DNA of 64,000 bases from Cellulomonas fimi. GTDB taxonomy: Bacteria; Actinomycetota; Actinomycetes; Actinomycetales; Cellulomonadaceae. This document shows positions 13,414 to 20,254 of the stretch, piece after piece; the stretch's first letter is position 1; every line of letters begins with the position of its first letter. Made by a program: the position numbers and the translations under genes. The notes beneath the pieces were generated by a model that made no database searches, was not told where the DNA came from, and was given only the letters and a program-made list of their open reading frames with translations. Location: assembly GCF_028583725.1 (NCBI RefSeq), contig NZ_CP110680.1, forward strand, positions 1,674,001 to 1,738,000, given 5' to 3'.

Positions 13414-13974
13414 TCAGCCCGGGAGCGACACGACTCGCGGCGGGTCCTCGCCGCGGGCCAGCGCGTCCAGGACGAGCCGCTCGTGCGGGACGACGGGCTC
13501 GGGCAGGCCGTCGAGCGGGAACCACCCGAGGTGCTCCGCCTTGTCCTCCTCCCGCCGCACCGGGTCGCCCGTCCACGCGCGCGCCTCGAAGAACACGTCG
13601 ACGCGCTGCTCGACCGCCGGGCCGCCGCGCTCGAAGCGGTGCAGCGTCGTCAGCGGCCGCAGGTCCTCGACGCGCACGGTGACGCCCGCCTCCTCGGCGG
13701 CCTCGCGCACCGCGGCCTCGTGCACCGACTCGCCCGGGTCGACGTGGCCCGCGAGCACGGCCCAGTGCCCGTCGCGGTAGCCCGTCCCTCGGCGCAGCTG
13801 CAGCAGCACCTCGTCACCCCGCCGCAGGACGACGTACGCGGCGGCGACCAGCAGCGTGCGGTGCCCGAGGTGGTCGTCGGCGGCGTAGTGCTCGGCCGGG
13901 GCCGTCGGCGCCGTCGGGCCGGTCGTCGGTCCGGCGTCCGGCGTCGGGTCCGGGTCGGTGGGGGTGCGCGGCAT
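13414..13974 (-). CDS. Nudix hydrolase
   Basis: A 186-residue protein with a complete Nudix box, GHVDPGESVHEAAVREAAEE followed by AG, which coordinates metal for hydrolysis of a nucleoside diphosphate linked to another group. The approach TGYRDGHWAVLAGHV resembles housekeeping 8-oxo-dGTPase/ADP-ribose-type enzymes, but the substrate cannot be fixed by eye. About 40 N-terminal residues rich in Pro/Thr precede the domain. The frame continues open far upstream under the sigma factor gene; the ATG at 13974 is the natural start. Confidence 0.9.
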   Translation of the reverse strand: MPRTPTDPDPTPDAGPTTGPTAPTAPAEHYAADDHLGHRTLLVAAAYVVLRRGDEVLLQLRRGTGYRDGHWAVLAGHVDPGESVHEAAVREAAEEAGVTVRVEDLRPLTTLHRFERGGPAVEQRVDVFFEARAWTGDPVRREEDKAEHLGWFPLDGLPEPVVPHERLVLDALARGEDPPRVVSLPG

Positions 13975-14022
13975 GCGGGGCAGTCTGGCATCCGGGGGTC
14001 GCGGGCTGTCGGTGGTGCTCGC

Positions 14023-14028
14023 TACCGT
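14023..14028 (+). promoter_or_regulatory. -10 box for the leaderless ECF sigma factor gene
   Basis: TACCGT ends six bases before the GTG at 14035. There is no ribosome-binding site, consistent with a leaderless transcript from a housekeeping promoter. Confidence 0.55.
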
Positions 14029-14034
14029 CGAGAC

Positions 14035-15027
14035 GTGACGCTGACCACCACCGAGCAGGACTTCGAGACGCTCGTCGAGCCGCTGCGACGCGAGCTCCTG
14101 GCGCACTGCTACCGCATGACGGGCTCGCTGCACGACGCGGAGGACGTGCTCCAGGACGCCTACCTGCGGGCCTGGCGGGCGTTCGACCGGTTCGAGGGGC
14201 GCTCGTCGGTGCGGACGTGGATGTACCGCATCACGACGAACACCTGCCTCACCCACCTGGAGGGCCGGTCCCGCCGCCCGCTGCCGACCGGGCTCGGCGC
14301 ACCCGCGGCCGACCCGGCGGTCGAGCCGCGCGAGGAGCACGCCGTGTCGTGGCTGGAGCCGCTGCCGGACTCCGTCGTGTGGTCGACGGCCCCGGACGAC
14401 CCCGCCGCGGACGTCGTGACGCGTGACAGCGTGCGGCTGGCGTTCGTCGCCGCGCTCCAGCACCTCACCGCGCAGCAGCGGGCGGTGCTCGTGCTGCGGG
14501 ACGTGCTGCAGTGGAGCGCCGCTGAGGTCGCCGACGCGCTGGACCTGACCGTCGCGGGCGTGAACTCGACGCTCCAGCGCGCACGCGCGCACGTCGCGAA
14601 GCTCGACCCGGACGACGCCGGCACGCTCGACGACGAGCGCCGCCGCCGACTGCTCGACGCGTACGTCGAGGCGTTCGAGTCGTACGACATCGGCGGGATC
14701 GTCGCGCTCATGACCGAGGACGTGGTGTGGGAGATGCCGCCGTACCCGGAGTGGTACCGCGGCCGGGCCGACGTCGCCGCGCTCATCGGCACGTGGTGCC
14801 CCGCGAAGGGCCCGGGGGCGCTGCGGCTCGTGCCCGCGGCGGTCAACGGCCAGCCCGCGTTCGGCGTGTACCTGCTCGACCCCGACGGCGTGCACCGGGC
14901 GTTCCAGCTCGCGGTGCTCGACGTCGGTGCGGCGGGTGTGCAGCGCGTCGTCGTGTGGTTCGGCGTCGAGCGTCTCACCGCGTGCGGGCTCCCCGCCGAG
15001 CTCCCGCCCGAGTCGGCGCCGGCGTAG
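14035..15027 (+). CDS. ECF sigma factor with C-terminal SnoaL-like domain (SigG-like)
   Basis: A 330-residue extracytoplasmic-function sigma factor. Region 2 (LAHCYRMTGSLHDAEDVLQDAYLRAW, about residues 20-50) binds the -10 element and core polymerase; region 4 (LTAQQRAVLVLRDVLQWSAAEVADAL, about residues 142-180) recognises the -35. From about residue 200 onward follows a SnoaL/NTF2-like domain (YVEAFESYDIGGIVALM and WYRGRADVAALI). In this class the C-terminal domain replaces a separate anti-sigma factor. The arrangement matches mycobacterial SigG and TIGR02960 (SigX5) proteins. No anti-sigma gene is adjacent, which fits. Confidence 0.9.
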   Translation: MTLTTTEQDFETLVEPLRRELLAHCYRMTGSLHDAEDVLQDAYLRAWRAFDRFEGRSSVRTWMYRITTNTCLTHLEGRSRRPLPTGLGAPAADPAVEPREEHAVSWLEPLPDSVVWSTAPDDPAADVVTRDSVRLAFVAALQHLTAQQRAVLVLRDVLQWSAAEVADALDLTVAGVNSTLQRARAHVAKLDPDDAGTLDDERRRRLLDAYVEAFESYDIGGIVALMTEDVVWEMPPYPEWYRGRADVAALIGTWCPAKGPGALRLVPAAVNGQPAFGVYLLDPDGVHRAFQLAVLDVGAAGVQRVVVWFGVERLTACGLPAELPPESAPA

Positions 15028-15044
15028 CCGCGGTCGGCCCGGGG

Positions 15045-15863
15045 TCAGGTGCCGGTCGGCCCGAACCGCTCGGTCCGGATGCGCTCCGGGTCGTGCCCGA
15101 GGTCGACGAGCAGGTCCGCGACCGTCTCGACGAACGGCGTCGGGCCGCACACGAAGACGTGCGGGCGCTCGTCGGGCGGGAAGCACGCCTGCGCGAGCAG
15201 GTCGGCGTCGACGCGCCCGACCCGCCCGGTCCAGCCGTGCGGGCCGCGGCGCGTCCACACGCGCGTGACGTCGACGTCGTCGAACGTGTCGAGCTCGTCG
15301 GCGTAGATCGCGTCGAGCGGCGTGCGGACGGACACGAGCAGCCGGAACGGTGAGCGCGACCGCGCCCGGCGCCGGGTCCGCAGCATCGACATGAGCGGCA
15401 CGAGCCCGGAGCCGCCCGCGACGAGCTGCACCGGGTGCGGGTCGGTCGCGTGCCAGACGAACCAGTTGCCGATCGGCCCGCGCAGCTCGATCTCGTCGCC
15501 CACGACGAGGTCCTGCGTGAGGTAGGGCGACACCTCGCCGTCCTCGACGACCTGCACGGTGAGCGCGATGCGCTCGGGGGAGCCGTCGACGTCGGCGCCG
15601 GTGGGCAGCCCGAGCGTGCCGGGGGACGCGAGCGAGTACGAGCGCTGCGTCGAGTAACCGTCCTCGGCGGTCAGCCGCACGTCGACGTGCTGACCCGCCA
15701 TCGCGCCGCGCCAGCCGGGCACGTCGAGCTCGAGGGTCGTCGCGGTGGGCGTCTCACGGCGCGTGGCGACGAGGGTCGCGACGCGCCACGGCAGGCGGTA
15801 CGGGGCGTCGTCGGGGGAGACCGGGGCGGCCTCGTCGTCCGGCTCGGCGGTCAGTCGCCCCAA
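15045..15863 (-). CDS. FAD/NAD(P)-binding ferredoxin-reductase-type oxidoreductase
   Basis: A 272-residue flavin reductase. The FAD site is QRSYSLASP, the nucleotide side has GGSGLVPLMSML, and the C-terminus carries the VFVCGPTPFVETVADLL motif of the ferredoxin-NADP reductase family. No 2Fe-2S domain is attached. There is no ATG or GTG at a sensible place: the TTG at 15863 is supported by AAGGAG eight bases upstream and overlaps the end of the molybdopterin oxidoreductase gene by 13 bp; a CTG at 15854 is the alternative. The coupling suggests that it supplies electrons to, or accepts them from, the upstream Mo enzyme. Confidence 0.85.
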   Translation of the reverse strand: MGRLTAEPDDEAAPVSPDDAPYRLPWRVATLVATRRETPTATTLELDVPGWRGAMAGQHVDVRLTAEDGYSTQRSYSLASPGTLGLPTGADVDGSPERIALTVQVVEDGEVSPYLTQDLVVGDEIELRGPIGNWFVWHATDPHPVQLVAGGSGLVPLMSMLRTRRRARSRSPFRLLVSVRTPLDAIYADELDTFDDVDVTRVWTRRGPHGWTGRVGRVDADLLAQACFPPDERPHVFVCGPTPFVETVADLLVDLGHDPERIRTERFGPTGT

Positions 15864-16453
15864 TACCGCTGCTCCTTCCACGGGTCCCCGTACTGGTGGT
15901 AGCCGAGCTTCTCCCAGAAGCCCCACTGGTCGTCGGTCAGCAGGTCGATGCGGCGGACCCACTTCGCGGACTTCCAGAAGTACAGGTGCGGGATCAGCAG
16001 GCGCGCGGGGCCGCCGTGCTCGGGCGGCAGCGGCGCACCGTCGTACCGGTACGCGATCCACGCCTGCCCGCCGCGGAGGTCGGCGAGCGGCACGTTGGTC
16101 GTGTAGCCGCCGTCGCAGTGCGCGAGCGCGTATTGCTCGTCGTCCGCGACCTCGACCGCGTCGAGGAGGCGGTCGAGCGAGACCCCGCGCCAGGACGTGT
16201 CGAGCTTGGTCCACTTGGTGACGCAGTGGATGTCGACGACGACGTCGTCGGCGGGCAGCGCCGTGAGCTCCGCCCAGGACCATGTGGCGCGCGGCCCGGA
16301 GGCGCCACCGAGCGAGAAGGTCCACGTCGACAGGTCGGTGCGCGGGGTGGGCCCGGCCGACAGCACCGGGAAGCCGCGTTCGAGGTACTGGCCCGGTGGC
16401 AGGCGCGGGTCGGCCTCGCGTCGTCCGCGGAAGCCGCGGGAGACGATCGCCAT
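15851..16453 (-). CDS. Sulfite-oxidase-like molybdopterin oxidoreductase
   Basis: A 200-residue protein of the sulfite oxidase/MsrP-like fold. The molybdenum-ligating cysteine is Cys77 in DIHCVTKWT; YGGYTTN-like (DGGYTTNVP), GGPARLLIPHLYFWKSAKWV and the C-terminal YHQYGDPW tracts are characteristic of this small family. No Tat signal is visible, so it is probably cytoplasmic. The ATG at 16453 starts the conserved MAIVSRGF; an upstream ATG at 16552 would add 33 low-complexity residues. It is co-transcribed with the flavin reductase that overlaps its 3' end. Confidence 0.87.
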   Translation of the reverse strand: MAIVSRGFRGRREADPRLPPGQYLERGFPVLSAGPTPRTDLSTWTFSLGGASGPRATWSWAELTALPADDVVVDIHCVTKWTKLDTSWRGVSLDRLLDAVEVADDEQYALAHCDGGYTTNVPLADLRGGQAWIAYRYDGAPLPPEHGGPARLLIPHLYFWKSAKWVRRIDLLTDDQWGFWEKLGYHQYGDPWKEQRYWGD

Positions 16454-16648
16454 CAGCGGTCGGTCGCGGCCGTGGCCGCGCAGGTCGGGACGTGCACGGG
16501 TGCGGGTGCCATCGTCGCTCCGGTCGGCTCGGGGGGCGTTCGTGGCCATCATGGGCCGCGCCCGGTGCCGTCCGCCAGAGCCGGACGCGACGTGACGGAC
16601 GTCGCGGTGCGTCGCGCCGACCGAGGTCCGCGCGACGCACCGGTCGGC

Positions 16649-18244
16649 TCAGCCGCCCGAGGGTGCGCCCGCGGGGCGACCCGCACGGCCGCGGCCACCG
16701 CGACGGCCGCGCCGTCCCGCGCCCGCACCGGCGGAGGTGTCGGCCGGGGCGGTCGACGGCGTCGGGCCACCGGAGCTGTACCGCAGGGTGCTGGACGTGC
16801 CGCTCGTCGCGGAGCGCGTGCCGCTCGCGCGGCCGCCGCCGGTGGGGCGTCCGCCGTCGACCGGACGACCGGTGCCTCCGGCTCGCGCGCCGCCCGCGGC
16901 GCGCGAGCCGCCGCCGCTGCGAGCGCCGTTCGACGGGCCGGAGGTCGAGCCGCCACGGGCCGACGACCCGGCGCCTCGCCCGGCACCGCCGCGCCCACCG
17001 GACCCGCGCGAGCCGCCGCCCTGCGACGGGCGCGAGGAGGTGGGCCGCGCGGCCGGAGCAGCGGGGGCGGGTGCGACCGGGGCCGCGACCTCCCCGACGA
17101 GCGCGTCGAGGTGCGCGTCGCCGAGGGCGACGGGTCGCGGCTGCGCCGTGATCTTGGCGGCCCGCGTGAGGGCGCGGACGTCGGCGCGCTGCTCGGGGAG
17201 CACGAGGGTCACGACGTCGCCGCCGGCGCCGGCGCGGGCCGTGCGGCCGGAGCGGTGCAGGTACGCCTTGTGCTCGGCGGGCGGGTCGACGTGCACGACC
17301 AGGCCGACGTCGTCGACGTGGATGCCGCGCGCGGCGATGTCCGTCGCGACGAGGACGCGGACGGCGCCCGTCGAGAACGCCTCGAGGTTGCGCTCGCGCG
17401 CGCCCTGGCCGAGGTTGCCGTGCAGGTCGACCGACGGGATGCCGTCGGCGGTGAGCTGCTTGGCGAGCTTCTTCGCCTGGTGCTTGGTGCGCGTGAACAG
17501 CACGCGGCGACCGGTACCCGACGCGAGCGCGCGGACGACGGCCTTCTTGGAGTCGGCGTCGGCGACCTCGAGCAGGTGGTGCGTCATCGCGGCGACGGGG
17601 GACTGCGCGGTGTCGACGGCGTGCTCGACGGGCGTCGTGAGGTAGCGCTTGACGAGCACGTCCACGCCGTTGTCGAGCGTCGCGGAGAACAGCAGGCGCT
17701 GGCCCGTGCGCGGGGTGCGGTCGAGCAGTCGCTTGACGACGGGCAGGAAGCCGAGGTCAGCCATGTGGTCGGCCTCGTCGAGGACGGTGATCGCGACGTC
17801 GTCGAGCGACACGAGCCCCTGCCGGAGCAGGTCCTCGAGCCGGCCGGGGCACGCGACGAGGATGTCGGCGCCGCGCTGGAGCGCGGTGACCTGGCGGGAC
17901 TGCGCGACGCCGCCGAACACGACGGTCGTGCTCAGGCCCGCGGCGGCGGCGAGCGGGGCGATCGTCGCGTCGATCTGGCTCGCGAGCTCGCGGGTCGGCG
18001 CGAGGACGAGCGCGCGCGGTCGGGACGGCGCCGTGCGGCGCCCGGCGGCGGCGGTGCGCGCGACGACCGGGATGGCGAACGCGAGCGTCTTGCCGGAGCC
18101 GGTGCGGCCGCGGCCGAGGACGTCGGTGCCGGCGAGCGAGTCGCGCAGCGTCGCGGTCTGGATGGGGAACGGGCTGGTGATGCCGTCGTCCGCGAGGGCG
18201 CGGACGAGCACGGCGGGCACGCCGAGATCGGCGAAGGTGGTCAC
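16649..18244 (-). CDS. DEAD-box RNA helicase with Gly/Arg/Ser-rich C-terminal tail
   Basis: A 531-residue ATP-dependent RNA helicase. Motifs in order: Q motif (SPFPIQTATL), Walker A GRTGSGKT, PTREL, LDEADHMADLGF, FSATLD, the helicase C domain with TDIAARGIHVDDV and HRSGRTARAG. After about residue 395 comes a low-complexity tail rich in Gly, Ser, Arg and Ala ending GRRGRRGGRGRAGRPAG, a basic RNA-binding extension usual in actinobacterial RhlE-like enzymes. The GTG at 18244 has GAGAGG nine bases upstream. A 275-bp gap with a small hairpin (18290-18302) separates it from the divergent CYTH gene and may hold a regulated 5' leader, as in cold-shock helicases. Confidence 0.93.
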   Translation of the reverse strand: MTTFADLGVPAVLVRALADDGITSPFPIQTATLRDSLAGTDVLGRGRTGSGKTLAFAIPVVARTAAAGRRTAPSRPRALVLAPTRELASQIDATIAPLAAAAGLSTTVVFGGVAQSRQVTALQRGADILVACPGRLEDLLRQGLVSLDDVAITVLDEADHMADLGFLPVVKRLLDRTPRTGQRLLFSATLDNGVDVLVKRYLTTPVEHAVDTAQSPVAAMTHHLLEVADADSKKAVVRALASGTGRRVLFTRTKHQAKKLAKQLTADGIPSVDLHGNLGQGARERNLEAFSTGAVRVLVATDIAARGIHVDDVGLVVHVDPPAEHKAYLHRSGRTARAGAGGDVVTLVLPEQRADVRALTRAAKITAQPRPVALGDAHLDALVGEVAAPVAPAPAAPAARPTSSRPSQGGGSRGSGGRGGAGRGAGSSARGGSTSGPSNGARSGGGSRAAGGARAGGTGRPVDGGRPTGGGRASGTRSATSGTSSTLRYSSGGPTPSTAPADTSAGAGAGRRGRRGGRGRAGRPAGAPSGG

Positions 18245-18469
18245 AGGTGGGGGCCTCTCGGGGAGGGTCGTCGGAGCCGCCGCAGGTAAGACCGGGGGTC
18301 TCCACGACGCGGGGCGCGCGGGTGTCGCGCTGCCCGGGGATGCCACCAGGGTCTCACACCACGCCGCCGGCGTGCCTGTGACGTCCACCGCCGCGCCGGA
18401 CCGCGGGCGCGGCGCGACCGGGTCGTCACGACCGCGGGCCACCTCCCGGGCGGGCGCGTCCCCGCTGGC

Positions 18470-18475
18470 TACGCT
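18470..18475 (+). promoter_or_regulatory. -10 box upstream of the CYTH upstream ORF
   Basis: TACGCT ends six bases before the ATG at 18482. The transcript would therefore start at the short upstream ORF, not at the CYTH gene. Confidence 0.55.
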
Positions 18476-18481
18476 CGGGGG

Positions 18482-18523
18482 ATGCACACCACGGGGTCCC
18501 GCGCGGGGCGGTCGGGCCGATGA
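18482..18523 (+). CDS. Leaderless 13-codon upstream ORF coupled to the CYTH gene
   Basis: ATG at 18482 opens a 13-residue frame (MHTTGSRAGRSGR) ending in a TGA that overlaps the ATG of the CYTH gene as ATGA. The -10 box TACGCT is placed so that the mRNA would begin at this ATG. The CYTH ATG has no Shine-Dalgarno sequence of its own, so its translation probably depends on ribosomes finishing this short ORF. The peptide contains no run of one amino acid that would suggest classical attenuation. The ORF and spacing are visible; the coupling is inferred. Confidence 0.5.
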   Translation: MHTTGSRAGRSGR

Positions 18524-19155
18524 GCGACACGGGCTACGGCGACTTCGAGTTCGAGCGGCGGTTCTACGTGGACCGACTGCCCACGGAGCTCCTGGAGGAG
18601 ACACCGACGCTGATCGTGCAGAGCTACCTGCTCGCGCAGGACGGGTTCGCGGTGCGGGTGCGCGCACAGGCGTCGGGGATCGAGGGCATCGACCCGCACG
18701 CGGACGAGCTCGCGGTGCTGGAGGCGCACGTCGACGCGGTCGACTTCTGCGCGATCACGGTGAAGGGGCCCATGATCGAGGGCACCCGGTACGAGGCGGA
18801 GCGCGAGCTCGACCCGCTGGTCGCGGTCGAGATCGTCCGCCGGGCTCCGGCGCGCGTCGCGAAGCTGCGGCACTCGGCGTGGCTGGGCACCGACGGCTGG
18901 GTGATCGACGTCTTCGCGGGCGGCAACGCGCCGCTCGTCGTGGCCGAGGTCGAGCGGGGCGGGCCGGTCACGGACCTCGTGGTGCCGGAGTTCTGCACGA
19001 CCGAGGTGACGGTCGACCCGCGCTTCGCGAACGACGGCCTGGCGCGGCGACCGTTCCGGGAGTGGGCGTCGGCGTGGCGCTCGGAGCTGCTCGCGACGGG
19101 CCCGCGGTTCCTGTCCGGCCTTGGCCACAACCACCTCCCGGGCGAGCCCGACTGA
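18520..19155 (+). CDS. CYTH domain protein
   Basis: A 211-residue stand-alone CYTH (CyaB/thiamine-triphosphatase-like) protein. The opening FEFERRFYV is the EXEXK-like strand that binds metal and phosphate, here with an Arg in the last position, and VKGPMIEGTRYEAEREL and ELDPLVAVEI continue the tunnel fold. Such proteins bind or hydrolyse triphosphorylated compounds or polyphosphate; the substrate here is unknown. A second CYTH domain fused to CHAD is encoded 1.1 kb downstream on the other strand. Its start is embedded in the stop of the short upstream ORF. Confidence 0.85.
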   Translation: MSDTGYGDFEFERRFYVDRLPTELLEETPTLIVQSYLLAQDGFAVRVRAQASGIEGIDPHADELAVLEAHVDAVDFCAITVKGPMIEGTRYEAERELDPLVAVEIVRRAPARVAKLRHSAWLGTDGWVIDVFAGGNAPLVVAEVERGGPVTDLVVPEFCTTEVTVDPRFANDGLARRPFREWASAWRSELLATGPRFLSGLGHNHLPGEPD

Positions 19156-19194
19156 CCCCGCGCGCGACCGTTCACGGGGCTGCTGCGGGAACAA

Positions 19195-19215
19195 AGTTGA
19201 AGGATCAACTATTGT
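19195..19215 (+). promoter_or_regulatory. Dyad operator overlapping the -10 box of the CatE-like gene
   Basis: AGTTGA and TCAACT are perfect arms around AGGA (19195-19210), immediately followed by the -10 hexamer TATTGT (19210-19215). The segment is strikingly AT-rich for this genome. The size and symmetry fit a MarR-family repressor site. No MarR gene is in the window. Confidence 0.6.
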
Positions 19216-19244
19216 AGGGAGAAGAGCCCACCCAGGAGGTCCAC

Positions 19245-20183
19245 ATGTCCACCGCTCCCGTCCCCGGCCAGGGGGCCGCCGTCCGCAGCGTCGCCCGTGC
19301 GCCGCACGACTCGATCGCCGCCGGCACCGGCATGGACGCCGTGACGCTCCTCGTCGGCGACCTCGACCGCCAGCTGCGGTTCTACCGCGACGCGATCGGC
19401 CTCGACGTGCTGCCCGACCCCGGCGAGCGCTTCGGCGACGCACGCCCCGACGTCGTGACCCTCGGCCGCGGCTCGACGCCCCTCGTGGTCCTGCGGCACA
19501 CGCCCGACCTCCCGCCCGCGCAGCGCGGCGCGGCTGGCCTGTTCCACACCGCGCTCCTCTTCGACGACCGCGCCGGGCTCGCCGCGACGCTCGCCTCGGT
19601 CGCGCAGCGCGCCCCCGAGACCTACGTCGGCTCCGCCGACCACCTCGTGTCGCTCGCGTTCTACCTGACGGACCCCGAGGGCAACGGCGTCGAGCTCTAC
19701 TGGGACCGCAGCCGCGACCAGTGGCAGCACGACGCCGACGGCCGCGTCGTCATGGACTCCCTGCGGCTCGACCCCAACGGCTTCGTGCGCGACCACCTCG
19801 CACAGGACCTCGACCAGCGGCCCGAGGGCGACGCCGTCGTCGGGCACGTCCACCTGCAGGTCGGCGACGTGCCGTCCGCCCGCGCCTTCTACGTCGACGC
19901 GCTCGGGTTCGACGTCACGGCCGAGTGGCACGGCGCGCTCTTCGTGTCGGCCGGCGGCTACCACCACCACCTCGCGATGAACACGTGGAACAGCGCGGGC
20001 GCCGGCCCGCGCGCGTCCGCCCTGGGCCTCGGCGAGGTGCGCATCGTCGTGCCCAGCGCGGACGACCTCGGCGCGCTCGCGGACCGCGTGGCGTTCACCG
20101 GCACGCGTCCCGTCGACGACGGCGCGACGCTGCTGTTCGAGGACCCGTGGCGCAACGTCGTCCGGGTCAGCGCGGCGGCCTGA
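19245..20183 (+). CDS. Two-domain VOC family ring-cleavage dioxygenase-like protein (CatE-like)
   Basis: A 312-residue protein with two VOC modules: the first at about residues 25-150 (TLLVGDLDRQLRFYRDAIGLDV, LAFYLTDPEGNGVELYWDR), the second from about 195 (HVHLQVGDVPSARAFYVDALGFDV). His199 or 201 region, GGYHHHLAMNTW and a C-terminal FEDPWRN correspond to the metal face of Bacillus CatE-type catechol 2,3-dioxygenases. It may detoxify quinones or catechols. The ATG has a strong AGGAGG (19234-19239) five bases upstream. The dyad over its promoter indicates inducible expression. Confidence 0.87.
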   Translation: MSTAPVPGQGAAVRSVARAPHDSIAAGTGMDAVTLLVGDLDRQLRFYRDAIGLDVLPDPGERFGDARPDVVTLGRGSTPLVVLRHTPDLPPAQRGAAGLFHTALLFDDRAGLAATLASVAQRAPETYVGSADHLVSLAFYLTDPEGNGVELYWDRSRDQWQHDADGRVVMDSLRLDPNGFVRDHLAQDLDQRPEGDAVVGHVHLQVGDVPSARAFYVDALGFDVTAEWHGALFVSAGGYHHHLAMNTWNSAGAGPRASALGLGEVRIVVPSADDLGALADRVAFTGTRPVDDGATLLFEDPWRNVVRVSAAA

Positions 20184-20254
20184 CCCGACCGGCACCGCCG
20201 CGGAGGAGCGGCCGCCGCCTCCCGCGGGACGACCGCTCGACCGCGGCGGTTCGC

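Noticed and set aside
13975..15258. Upstream extension of the Nudix frame under the sigma factor gene
   Set aside because: The extension is antisense shadow; the Nudix protein starts at 13974 and the sigma factor motifs are unambiguous.
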